Below, in pieces: positions 1-7,144 of a stretch of 64,000 nucleotides of DNA. The stretch covers positions 247,363 through 311,362 of the forward strand of contig NZ_FMYZ01000008.1 of NCBI RefSeq assembly GCF_900101625.1, written 5' to 3'. Positions within the stretch are counted from its first letter, which is position 1, and each line of letters begins with the position of its first letter. Under the pieces are notes generated by a model that did no database searches, was not told where the DNA came from, and saw only the letters and a program-made list of their open reading frames with translations. The position numbers and the translations under genes are program-made. The DNA is from Cupriavidus sp. YR651 (GTDB lineage: Bacteria; Pseudomonadota; Gammaproteobacteria; Burkholderiales; Burkholderiaceae).

Positions 1-1
1 A

Positions 2-787
2 CGTATCCGGCTCATCGCCGATTTCCGGGTGCTGATTCAGGCGATGGATCCGATCGCGCATCCGGGGCCGGTAGGGAACGTGGTATTCGACGACGTCTAC
101 AGCAAGGCCTATGGCACTGCCGATGACTGGGACGCCACTTGCAGCGCCTGGGCGGGCGAGGTGACGACGCCATTTTCCCTCCCTCTTGCCAACCCGGACA
201 GCATCTATATCGAGTATTTCAACTCCACCCCGCGCCGTGTGGACGTGAGCTATCCCGCCGGAAAAGGTCCGCTGCTCTGGAGCACCGAAACGCGTATGGA
301 TACGTGCAGGATTATCGCCAATGCCGTTCCAGGCAAGGAGTGCGCGACCATCCATATTCCCCCTCCGAAGGCAGGTACGCGCTTCAATATCGTTGGCGCC
401 TCCATTAACACCGGCAGTATTCCACTGGGACTGGCACTGAAGCTGGCGGATGGCACAAAGTTGACGCTATGGAATCGTGCCAATTCTCTGGGTGCATGGT
501 GGGAAGACGTGCAAATCTCCGCCCATAAGTTGACCACTCTGGCAATGTGGACCCGGAGCCGCTACTACGACGATGACCTTGGCTGCATCGTGTTCGGATT
601 CAGCCGGGACCCCGACGATGTACCGTCCCATTTGCGTGAGTTGCTCTATATCACTGCCGCTGGCGAAAGTGATGGTATCCGGCGTTTGTCTGACCAGCGT
701 ATTTCAAGCGAACTTCGGGAGCGACGCACTGCGTTCTGGCGTGATCTCACGGAATCCCATTCGCCGGAAACGCCATTCAATCGGTGA
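2..787 (+). CDS. hypothetical protein, 5' end outside the window
   Basis: The reading frame is open from the first bases of the window. The first internal start (GTG at 29) is therefore probably not the real one, and the gene is cut by the window edge. About 261 residues are visible. They include a basic, charged C-terminus and several Trp/Asp-rich stretches (TADDW, SLGAWWEDV, SRYYDDDLG). I see no membrane segment or catalytic motif that I recognise, and I cannot assign a family. GC content looks lower than in the genes from 3 kb onward, which fits accessory DNA. It is followed by a 242-base gap before the small ydcH-like gene. Confidence 0.6.
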   Translation, partial: RIRLIADFRVLIQAMDPIAHPGPVGNVVFDDVYSKAYGTADDWDATCSAWAGEVTTPFSLPLANPDSIYIEYFNSTPRRVDVSYPAGKGPLLWSTETRMDTCRIIANAVPGKECATIHIPPPKAGTRFNIVGASINTGSIPLGLALKLADGTKLTLWNRANSLGAWWEDVQISAHKLTTLAMWTRSRYYDDDLGCIVFGFSRDPDDVPSHLRELLYITAAGESDGIRRLSDQRISSELRERRTAFWRDLTESHSPETPFNR

Positions 788-1029
788 AGGGGCATGATTT
801 TCTCGATGTTCAGATAATGACTACCGCAAATACGATGGTGTCCATCGACATGCTCGCGCCTCCCGCACAACGGGCATGGGGCTTCGGCGAAGGCAATCTT
901 CCGGAACGGAACGCGCTCGCTGCTGCTGACTCGATGCGCTGGCAGTCAATACTGCGCGGCATCAAGGCCATGCCCGGCGTTGCCTGTGACACTGGAGCAA
1001 TCACCGACTTTTCATCGAGAGGAGGGTGC

Positions 1030-1248
1030 ATGTTCCCCGAGTACCGCGAGACGATATCCCAGCTGAAGACGACCGATGCCCACTTCGCACGGCTCTTCCA
1101 CCGGCACAACGACCTGGATCAGGAGATCAAGAACCGGGAGGCCGGCATCATTCCCACCACGCACACATCTCTTGAACAGCTCAAGAAGCAGAAACTACTA
1201 TTGAAGGATCAGCTCTACGCGATCCTGCGCAAATCGGGCGCGGCCTGA
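1030..1248 (+). CDS. YdcH family (DUF465) small protein
   Basis: A 72-residue, strongly charged, helical protein (MFPEYRETI...LKKQKLLLKDQLYAILRK). Length and pattern match the YdcH/DUF465 family: a short antiparallel coiled coil with the motif of an HxxLDxEI helix followed by LKKxKLxLKDQL. The in-frame frame opens much earlier (ATG near 784/820), but the start at 1030 is preceded by a GAGGAGG-type ribosome site a few bases upstream and gives the usual family length, so I chose it. Function of the family is not established. The universal stress gene follows 23 bases downstream and could be co-transcribed. Confidence 0.8.
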   Translation: MFPEYRETISQLKTTDAHFARLFHRHNDLDQEIKNREAGIIPTTHTSLEQLKKQKLLLKDQLYAILRKSGAA

Positions 1249-1271
1249 CGCGGTCATCCGGAGAAAGCCAA

Positions 1272-1706
1272 ATGTTCAAGCATGTATTGCTGCCGGTGGA
1301 CGGCACCGAGCTGTCCCAGAAGGCCGTTACGGCCGCCATCTCGTTCGCGCGTACCAACGGCGCGCGACTGACGCCCTATATGTGCGTGCCGGAGTACCCA
1401 TTCGTGAGCTCCAGCGATGCCGGGCACGAGAAGCGGTCGGTCTTCGAGAAGCGCGTCAAGGACGAGGCCCAGGCCGAACTGTCGAAGATCGAGGCGGCGG
1501 CTGCTCAAGCCGGCGTGCCTTGCCAGGGCGCGATCTCGGTCAGCGCGGCGCCGTATCGTGGAATCATCGCCATGGCAAACGAACTGGAATGCGATGTCAT
1601 CTTCATGGCCTCGCACGGCAGAAGCGGTCTCTCGGGTCTGCTGCTGGGTAGCGAGACGCAGAAGGTGCTGACGCACAGCCAGATTCCAGTCCTGGTATTT
1701 CGCTAA
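1272..1706 (+). CDS. universal stress protein, UspA family
   Basis: A single-domain Usp of 144 residues, a normal length. It begins with the beta-strand/Asp signature KHVLLPVDGTELS (Asp10) and ends with the ATP-binding loop GRSGLSGLLLGS (residues 116-127, G-x2-G-x9-GS type) and the final strand IPVLVFR. These are the features of ATP-binding Usps, cytoplasmic stress-induced proteins. A ribosome site (GGAGAAAG) lies just before the ATG. It follows the YdcH-like gene closely and ends before a gap rich in hairpins. The exact stress response cannot be read from sequence. Confidence 0.93.
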   Translation: MFKHVLLPVDGTELSQKAVTAAISFARTNGARLTPYMCVPEYPFVSSSDAGHEKRSVFEKRVKDEAQAELSKIEAAAAQAGVPCQGAISVSAAPYRGIIAMANELECDVIFMASHGRSGLSGLLLGSETQKVLTHSQIPVLVFR

Positions 1707-1714
1707 ACAAACCT

Positions 1715-1747
1715 GCGCCGGGCGATCTTCCGTGGGCGACCCGGCGC
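1715..1747. other. GC hairpin after the usp gene
   Basis: GCGCCGGG (1715-1722) pairs perfectly with CCCGGCGC (1740-1747) around a 17-base loop, starting nine bases after the usp stop codon. There is no T-run, so it is not a classical intrinsic terminator. It may protect the mRNA 3' end. Confidence 0.45.
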
Positions 1748-1805
1748 GATCCTCCATCCAGCGAGGATCTATCAATCCATGACGCATTGCTGATTCAGCG
1801 ATGCA

Positions 1806-1845
1806 TCGATGCCGATGCGGCCGATATGCGCCGCATCGGCATCGA
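1806..1845. repeat. perfect 16-bp inverted repeat
   Basis: The arm TCGATGCCGATGCGGC (1806-1821) is followed by an 8-base loop and its exact complement (1830-1845). It sits between the convergent usp (+) and alcohol dehydrogenase (-) genes. It lacks a T-run. It could be a REP-like element or a bidirectional 3'-end structure; which of these cannot be decided here. Confidence 0.7.
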
Positions 1846-1901
1846 GTCCTATTGCTTACAGACATCGACAGACCATCGCCGCATCAAGCGGCGAATGTGG
1901 T

Positions 1902-2975
1902 TCAAGGCGTGATGGCGACCTTCAGCACCCCGTCGCGCTGGTTTGCGAACATCGCATAGGCTTCCTCGATCCGCGAGAGCGGGAACCGGTGGGTAACCAG
2001 CGGGCCCAGGTCGAGCCTGTTTGTCTCGAGGACATTCATCAGTCGCCGCATGCGTTCCTTGCCGCCAGGGCAGAGCGAGGTGATGATGCGATGGTCGCCA
2101 AGCCCCGCCGCAAACGCGTCGAGCGGAATACGCAGATCGCTGGAATAGACGCCCAGGCTGGACAGCGTGCCACCGGGCTTCAACACCCGCAGCGCAGCCT
2201 CGAAGGTCGCCTGCGTGCCCAGCGCCTCGATCGACGCGTCCACGCCGCGGCCGCCGGTGACGCGCAGGATTTCCTCGACCACATCCGCCTTGCGGAAGTT
2301 GATGGTCACGTCGGCCCCCATCTGTCTGGCGATGGCCAGCCGTTCGTCGATCCCATCCACGGCGATGATCATCGAGGCGCCGCGCAACCGCGCCCCTGCC
2401 GTGGCACAGAGTCCGATCGGGCCCTGGGCGAACACGGCAACGATGTCGCCGATCCTGATGTTGGCTTGCTCGGCTCCCGAAAAGCCGGTCGACATGATGT
2501 CAGGGCACATCAGCACCTGCTCGTCGGTCAGTCCATCGGGAATCGGGGCGAGGTTGGCCTGCGCATCGGGCACCAGCACATACTCGGCCTGCGTGCCGTC
2601 GATCGTATTGCCGAAGCGCCAGCCCCCCATTGGCTTGTAGCCGTGGGCGTGTCCCTGGCCGTCCTGCGACGAACATCCATCCTGGCACGCATAGGAATAG
2701 AAACTGGGGCAGATGGCGCCGGCGATCACGCGTTGGCCTTCGCGATACCCGGTCACGCCGCTGCCGAGCTTTTCGATAATGCCCACGGGCTCATGGCCGA
2801 TTGTGAGGCCGGGCTTGACTGGATATTCGCCCTTGAGGATGTGGACGTCGGTGCCGCAGATGGTGGTGGTCGTGATACGGATCAGTGCGTCCGTGGGGCC
2901 GACTTCCGGAATGGCCTTTTCCCGCAGCACGATCTTGCCGGGTGCCAGGAAGACTGCGGCCTGCATGCTTGCCAT
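1902..2975 (-). CDS. zinc-dependent alcohol dehydrogenase (MDR family)
   Basis: A 357-residue medium-chain dehydrogenase. Catalytic zinc ligands are visible as Cys40 (CGTDVH), His61-Glu62 (GHEPVG) and Asp159 of CPD. The nucleotide fold carries the loop GPIGLC near residues 185-190. The CPSFYSYACQDGC segment (89-101) has only part of the four-Cys structural zinc site, like the tetrameric secondary alcohol dehydrogenases of the Thermoanaerobacter/Clostridium type. I placed the start at the ATG at 2975, which has a GGAG site six bases upstream; the frame is open further but without a better site. Substrate is unknown. It is transcribed toward the usp gene. Confidence 0.88.
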   Translation of the reverse strand: MASMQAAVFLAPGKIVLREKAIPEVGPTDALIRITTTTICGTDVHILKGEYPVKPGLTIGHEPVGIIEKLGSGVTGYREGQRVIAGAICPSFYSYACQDGCSSQDGQGHAHGYKPMGGWRFGNTIDGTQAEYVLVPDAQANLAPIPDGLTDEQVLMCPDIMSTGFSGAEQANIRIGDIVAVFAQGPIGLCATAGARLRGASMIIAVDGIDERLAIARQMGADVTINFRKADVVEEILRVTGGRGVDASIEALGTQATFEAALRVLKPGGTLSSLGVYSSDLRIPLDAFAAGLGDHRIITSLCPGGKERMRRLMNVLETNRLDLGPLVTHRFPLSRIEEAYAMFANQRDGVLKVAITP

Positions 2976-3206
2976 GATTCGCTCCGTGTTAGCAACTACG
3001 AAGAAAGCGGACTCCGCAGCGTGGCGCCGCAAAAGTCCTCAGGCAGTCTAGGGGAGGGGGTTTCAGGGCCGTTGACGCATATCAACGCCATCAGCGAAGC
3101 CATTCAGAGTTGAGTATTACGCACATTTCGCCGCCATCTGGCACTAGCGCCATGAAGCTGCCGGGCGAGAGTGAGAACTCACATGCGGGAAACTTGAGCC
3201 TGTTTT

Positions 3207-3234
3207 TGTATCGTCTTTGTATCGGCTCTGTATC
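3207..3234. repeat. three TGTATC repeats at exact 11-bp spacing
   Basis: TGTATC occurs at 3207, 3218 and 3229, one helical turn apart, in the 397-base gap between the alcohol dehydrogenase and fliD. The phased placement upstream of fliD resembles a multimeric regulator site. No known regulator could be assigned. Confidence 0.55.
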
Positions 3235-3242
3235 AAAAAGCC

Positions 3243-3269
3243 TAAAGAACCACTTTTCCCTGACGTAAA
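3243..3269 (+). promoter_or_regulatory. possible sigma-28 (FliA) promoter of fliD
   Basis: TAAA at 3243-3246 is followed, after exactly 15 bases, by GACGTAAA (3262-3269). The FliA consensus is TAAA-N15-GCCGATAA, so the -35 element and spacing match and the -10 matches 5 of 8 positions. It lies about 100 bases before the fliD start. This is a weak candidate, supported mainly by its position ahead of a flagellar gene. Confidence 0.3.
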
Positions 3270-3372
3270 CCATGCATGTCGAGACATTCACCGTCCGGAT
3301 TGAATGGATCCCCTCTGAATGCGCCGTCGTGCAGCCGGCGACCATGCTGATTTCAGCGAAGGGCAAAAGAAC

Positions 3373-4836
3373 ATGGCAGCAGTCTCCTCCCTCGGTATTG
3401 GCTCCAATCTGCAGCTGAATGAACTCCTCGATAAGCTGGAGGCGGCGGAGCGTCTTCCGCTGAAGAGCCTGGATAACCAGCACGCGGCCTATCAGACCAA
3501 GCTGACCGGCTACGGCACGGTAAAGAGCGTGCTGGCCAGCTTCCAGGCCGCCGCCAAGGCGCTGTCCGACATCAAGACGTTCGGCTCGGTCAAGGCGCAG
3601 GTGGGCAATTCGGACGTGCTGTCGGTCGCAACCGGCGCTGGCACGGTGCCGGGCGACCTCGCGATCAACGTGACCCGCCTGGCCCAGGCCCAGTCGCTGG
3701 CCGGCGCTGGCCAGGCCAAGCAGGACGTGGCCATCGGCACGGGTACGCTGACGTTCGACTTCGGCGTCACCACCGGCTACGACGACAATCCCGCTTCGCC
3801 GACGTACGGCACCTATGTGAACCCGACGTTCACGCCGACGGCCGGCGCCAGCAAGACGGTGACGATCGACAGCAGCAACAACACGCTGCAGGGCATTCGC
3901 GACGCGATCAACAAGGCCAACATCGGCGTCAAGGCCAGCGTCATCAACGACGGCAGCGGCACGCCGTATCGTCTGGTCCTGAACTCGGAAAAGACCGGCG
4001 AGGCAATGAGCATGCGGATCTCGGGCTCGTCGCCCGAACTGCAGGGGCTGGCCGGCTTCGATCCGGTGGCGGGCCCCCAGCCGGGCGGCATGAAGGAAGT
4101 CGTCCGCGCCACCAATGCCGCGCTGACCGTCAACGGCATCGCCGTCACCAGCGCCACCAATACGGTGACCGATGCCGCGCAGGGCGTGACGATGACGCTC
4201 AAGAAGACCGGCACCACCTCGGTGACGATGACGCAGGACAACGAAAGCATCAAGACGGCCATCCAGGCGATGGTGACGGCCTACAACAACATCCAGACCA
4301 CGGCCAAGCAGCTCACCGCCTACGACACCAAGACCCACACCAAGGCCGCGCTCAACGGCGACGGCGTGCTGCGGGGCATTCAGGCGTCGCTTCGCGCCGT
4401 GCTGAATACGCCGGAGACGGGCCTCGCCGCCAATGCGCCGAGCATGCTCTCGCAGATCGGCGTGTCCCTGCAGAAAGACGGCACGATGTCGATCGACAGC
4501 AAGAAGCTGGACGCCGCGCTCAAGGACAACCTGCGCGACGTGACGGCGGTCTTCGCCGGCGATGGCAGCACGGGCGGCTTTGGCCGGCGCCTGTCGGATG
4601 CCGTGGATCGCATGAACGGCACCAACGGCCCGCTGGGCAGCGTGACGGATGGCCTGGAAAAGGCGATGAAGGAGATCGAAAAGCGCTACGACGCGACCGA
4701 GACCCGCATCAATGCCACCGTCGAGCGCTACAAGAAGCAGTTCACGCAGCTGGATCTGCTGGTCAGCAAGATGAACCAGACCAGCAGCTTCCTGAACCAG
4801 CAGTTCTCGGCGCTGAACGGCGGCTCCAAGAAGTAA
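3373..4836 (+). CDS. fliD: flagellar hook-associated protein 2 (filament cap)
   Basis: A 487-residue FliD. The N-terminal D0 region is typical (VSSLGIGSNLQLNELLDKLEAAE with KSVLASFQAAAKAL), followed by a Thr/Ser/Ala-rich exported middle domain and a C-terminal coiled coil (KAMKEIEKRYDATETRI...MNQTSSFLNQQFSAL). FliD pentamers cap the growing filament and fold flagellin outside the cell. The start at 3373 (AAVSSLGIG) is chosen over the upstream in-frame ATG at 3319 because FliD begins at this motif. No fliS, fliT or fliC flanks it, although these normally accompany fliD. It is therefore isolated, and may be a second copy. Confidence 0.93.
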   Translation: MAAVSSLGIGSNLQLNELLDKLEAAERLPLKSLDNQHAAYQTKLTGYGTVKSVLASFQAAAKALSDIKTFGSVKAQVGNSDVLSVATGAGTVPGDLAINVTRLAQAQSLAGAGQAKQDVAIGTGTLTFDFGVTTGYDDNPASPTYGTYVNPTFTPTAGASKTVTIDSSNNTLQGIRDAINKANIGVKASVINDGSGTPYRLVLNSEKTGEAMSMRISGSSPELQGLAGFDPVAGPQPGGMKEVVRATNAALTVNGIAVTSATNTVTDAAQGVTMTLKKTGTTSVTMTQDNESIKTAIQAMVTAYNNIQTTAKQLTAYDTKTHTKAALNGDGVLRGIQASLRAVLNTPETGLAANAPSMLSQIGVSLQKDGTMSIDSKKLDAALKDNLRDVTAVFAGDGSTGGFGRRLSDAVDRMNGTNGPLGSVTDGLEKAMKEIEKRYDATETRINATVERYKKQFTQLDLLVSKMNQTSSFLNQQFSALNGGSKK

Positions 4837-4851
4837 GCAGCAGGCGGCGCG

Positions 4852-5760
4852 TCAGTCCTGGCGCGCCGCATCCGGCGAGAGGCTCAGCACCCAGTCGCGG
4901 AAGGCGTCCAGCGCCGGCGCTTGGGGGCGGCCTTCCGGATAGGCGAAGTAGTAGCCCTGGCTCACGTCGAGCACACGCTCGGCGGGGATCACCAGCTGGC
5001 CGGTTTCCAGCTCGCGCTCGATCAGCAGGCGCGGCGCCAGGCCGATGCCCAGCCCCGCGGCCGCCGCCGCGGTCATCATCGTAAACAGCTCATAGCGCGG
5101 CCCGCGCGCCGCCGCCACGCTGTAATCCCATCCTTGCACCGCATACCAGTCACGCCACGCTTGTGAGCGCGTACTCAGGTGCAGATGGCGGCAGTGCGCG
5201 AAGTCTTCCGCATCCACCAGGGCATGCGCGGCGCGGAACGCCGGGCTGCACACCGGCACCATGCCGCCTTCCCGAAAGATCACCCCTCCGCGCGTGCCGG
5301 GCCAGAACTGGTCGCCGAAATAGATCGCGGCGTCGTAGGCACAGTCCTGGAACGAAAACGGTTGTGAGCGCGCACTCAGGTTGACGGTGATGTCAGGGTG
5401 CCGTCGGGCGAAATCGGGCAGGCGCGGAATCAGCCATTGGGTGGCGAAGGTCGGCACGACGGCCAGTTCCAGCGTGTAGCCCTGTGTCCGGCCCGCGCTG
5501 ATCTCGAGTGTGTCCCGTTCGATGTGGTCCAGATGCCGGCGCACGCGAGCGGCATACTCGCGTCCGGTTTCGGTCAGCTCCAGCCGGCGGCGCACCCGCG
5601 TGAACAGGGCGACGCCCAGTCGTTGCTCGAGCAGGGCGACCTGCCGGCCAACGGCACTTTGCGTCAGCGCCAGTTCGTCGGCAGCGCGCGTGAAGCTGCC
5701 GAGCCGGGCGGCAGCCTCGAACGCCTGGAGGGCGTTCAGGTTGGGAATGTCCTTTCTCAT
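4852..5760 (-). CDS. LysR family regulator, GcvA-like
   Basis: A 302-residue LysR protein. The N-terminal helix-turn-helix (LNALQAFEAAARLGSFTRAADELALTQSAV, about residues 8-40) is followed by a substrate-binding domain with the GcvA-type pattern (LAVVPTFATQWLIPRLPDF, LGIGLAPRLLIERELETGQLV). It diverges from the hglS-type gene, with 262 bases between them containing a palindrome and an 11-bp repeat array. LysR proteins usually control the divergent gene, so it probably regulates 2-oxoadipate breakdown. From memory, Pseudomonas putida also has a LysR gene near its hglS. The inducer is not known. Confidence 0.92.
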   Translation of the reverse strand: MRKDIPNLNALQAFEAAARLGSFTRAADELALTQSAVGRQVALLEQRLGVALFTRVRRRLELTETGREYAARVRRHLDHIERDTLEISAGRTQGYTLELAVVPTFATQWLIPRLPDFARRHPDITVNLSARSQPFSFQDCAYDAAIYFGDQFWPGTRGGVIFREGGMVPVCSPAFRAAHALVDAEDFAHCRHLHLSTRSQAWRDWYAVQGWDYSVAAARGPRYELFTMMTAAAAAGLGIGLAPRLLIERELETGQLVIPAERVLDVSQGYYFAYPEGRPQAPALDAFRDWVLSLSPDAARQD

Positions 5761-5843
5761 CGGGGGAAAGCGCAGGGCTGGCAGGGGGACCGGCAGAGAG
5801 TATAGCGAGGGCGTGGCGAGGTTCAGGCAAGGCTGACGACAGA

Positions 5844-5875
5844 TTCAGACGAGTTTCAGACGAGTCTCAGGCGAC
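5844..5875. repeat. 11-bp tandem array in the LysR/hglS promoter gap
   Basis: TTCAGACGAG occurs at 5844-5853 and again at 5855-5864, with a third, diverged copy (CTCAGGCGAC) at 5866-5875. The period is 11 bp. A fainter related unit (TTCAGGCAAG) begins at 5822. Confidence 0.65.
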
Positions 5876-5935
5876 CGGCCGCCGACCCGCAATGTATTGC
5901 GACGTACTGGCAGCCATGTCGGATCGTGCGCCGTA

Positions 5936-5951
5936 CGCACAATGTTGTGCG
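5936..5951. promoter_or_regulatory. palindrome, candidate LysR operator
   Basis: CGCACAA (5936-5942), TG, then TTGTGCG (5945-5951): perfect 7-bp arms. It lies about 70 bases before the hglS start in the divergent gap. It contains the T-N11-A spacing typical of LysR sites only loosely, so the assignment rests mainly on position. Confidence 0.45.
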
Positions 5952-6022
5952 CATTCATCGCTTGTGACGGTGGCGGCGCGCCCGCTATCCTGCGCGCGAA
6001 CCTTTCTTGATGCCGCGTCCCC

Positions 6023-7045
6023 ATGAATCCGAACATTGCCAAGCTGCTGAATGCCAACCTGGGCGAGTCCCGCGCCGCCCACCTGCTGACCCTGGTCACG
6101 ATGCCGGACGGCCTGCCCGTCGACATCGAGGGCCGCGCCACGCGCGCCGAGATTGCCCAGGCGCTGAACATCGTGCTGTTCGGCGACATCCTGGACCGCG
6201 TGCCGACGGGCCGCGCCTACACCGACGACGTGGCGAAGGCCGGTGGCAAGGTGACGTTCGACCACGGTGCGCTGCGCACGGTCAAGTGGCCCAACGGCGC
6301 ACTGCCGGAGGGCGAGTCCGCGTTCACGCGCATCCTGCGCCCGCTGGGCTACGTGCTGAACGGCACGTATCTGCTGGACCGCATCGGCATGACGGGCCGC
6401 TCCTACGCGCACGCCGATGCGCCAGAGCAGATTGCCCAGTTTTTCCTGAGCGAGTTCCACCCCGAGCGCGAGCGCTACAGCGACGCCTTCCGCGCCGCCG
6501 TGACGCGCGTGACGGCAAGCTCGACCGATCCGCTGACCCCGCGCGCGCAATCGCTGCTGTGGCAACTGGAACGCGACGGTGTGCTGGATGTGGAGGACGG
6601 CGCGGAACTGGTCGACCTGCTGGCGCGCTGCTTCGCGCGGCAACACGCGGCGCCGCGCCTGGCGGACTATGAAGTGCTGCTGAAGGAGTCGGCGGAAATG
6701 GCGTGGATCGCAACGGAAGGCAACGCGTTCAATCACGCAACCGATCGCGTGGCGGATGTCTTCGCGCTCGCCGAACATCAGAAAAGTCTGGGCCGTCCGA
6801 TGAAGGAGAAGGTGGAAGTGTCGGGCAGTGGCCGGGTCCGGCAGACCGCATTCCGGGCGGATCCGGTGCAGCGGGAATTCGTGGGCGCCGAGGGCGGCAT
6901 CGTGCAACGCGAGGTGCCGGGGTCGTTCTACGAGTTCATCACGCGCGACCAGTTCCATGACGAGGCCGTGGCCCGCAAGCGCTATGACCTGGGGTTCGAC
7001 GCCGGTAATGCGCAGGGCATCTTCAAGATGACGGCAGCCGCCTGA
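6023..7045 (+). CDS. hglS: 2-oxoadipate dioxygenase/decarboxylase (DUF1338, HglS/YdcJ type)
   Basis: A DUF1338 protein of 340 residues. Characterised members (HglS of Pseudomonas putida, E. coli YdcJ family) use iron and oxygen to turn 2-oxoadipate into D-2-hydroxyglutarate during lysine breakdown. The expected active-site set is visible: His81 and Arg85 (HxxxR in FDHGALRTVKWP), His238 (EGNAFNHATD) and Glu304 (SFYEFITR). The ATG gives a standard N-terminus; the ribosome site is weak. LysR lies divergently upstream and a strong terminator downstream, so it is monocistronic. Members are often 340-460 residues; this one is at the short end. A candidate D-2-hydroxyglutarate dehydrogenase is at 18885-21911. 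Confidence 0.85.
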   Translation: MNPNIAKLLNANLGESRAAHLLTLVTMPDGLPVDIEGRATRAEIAQALNIVLFGDILDRVPTGRAYTDDVAKAGGKVTFDHGALRTVKWPNGALPEGESAFTRILRPLGYVLNGTYLLDRIGMTGRSYAHADAPEQIAQFFLSEFHPERERYSDAFRAAVTRVTASSTDPLTPRAQSLLWQLERDGVLDVEDGAELVDLLARCFARQHAAPRLADYEVLLKESAEMAWIATEGNAFNHATDRVADVFALAEHQKSLGRPMKEKVEVSGSGRVRQTAFRADPVQREFVGAEGGIVQREVPGSFYEFITRDQFHDEAVARKRYDLGFDAGNAQGIFKMTAAA

Positions 7046-7080
7046 GGCGCGCACTGCGGGGCGCGAAGCACCCGACCATG

Positions 7081-7119
7081 AAAAAGGCCAGCGACCCTTG
7101 TGGGGTCGCTGGCCTTTCC
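7081..7119. terminator. bidirectional intrinsic terminator
   Basis: GGCCAGCGACCC (7086-7097) pairs perfectly with GGGTCGCTGGCC (7103-7114) over a 5-base loop, with an A-run on the left and a T-rich tail on the right. It lies between the convergent hglS gene and the chemoreceptor gene and can serve both strands. Confidence 0.93.
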
Positions 7120-7144
7120 TTTATCGACGCGGATCTGCCGGCGC

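Noticed and set aside
784..1029. Longer version of the YdcH-like protein
   Set aside because: Family members are about 70 residues, and the ribosome site is right before 1030.
1809..3113. 434-residue open frame on the + strand
   Set aside because: Complement of the alcohol dehydrogenase gene, which has zinc and nucleotide motifs.
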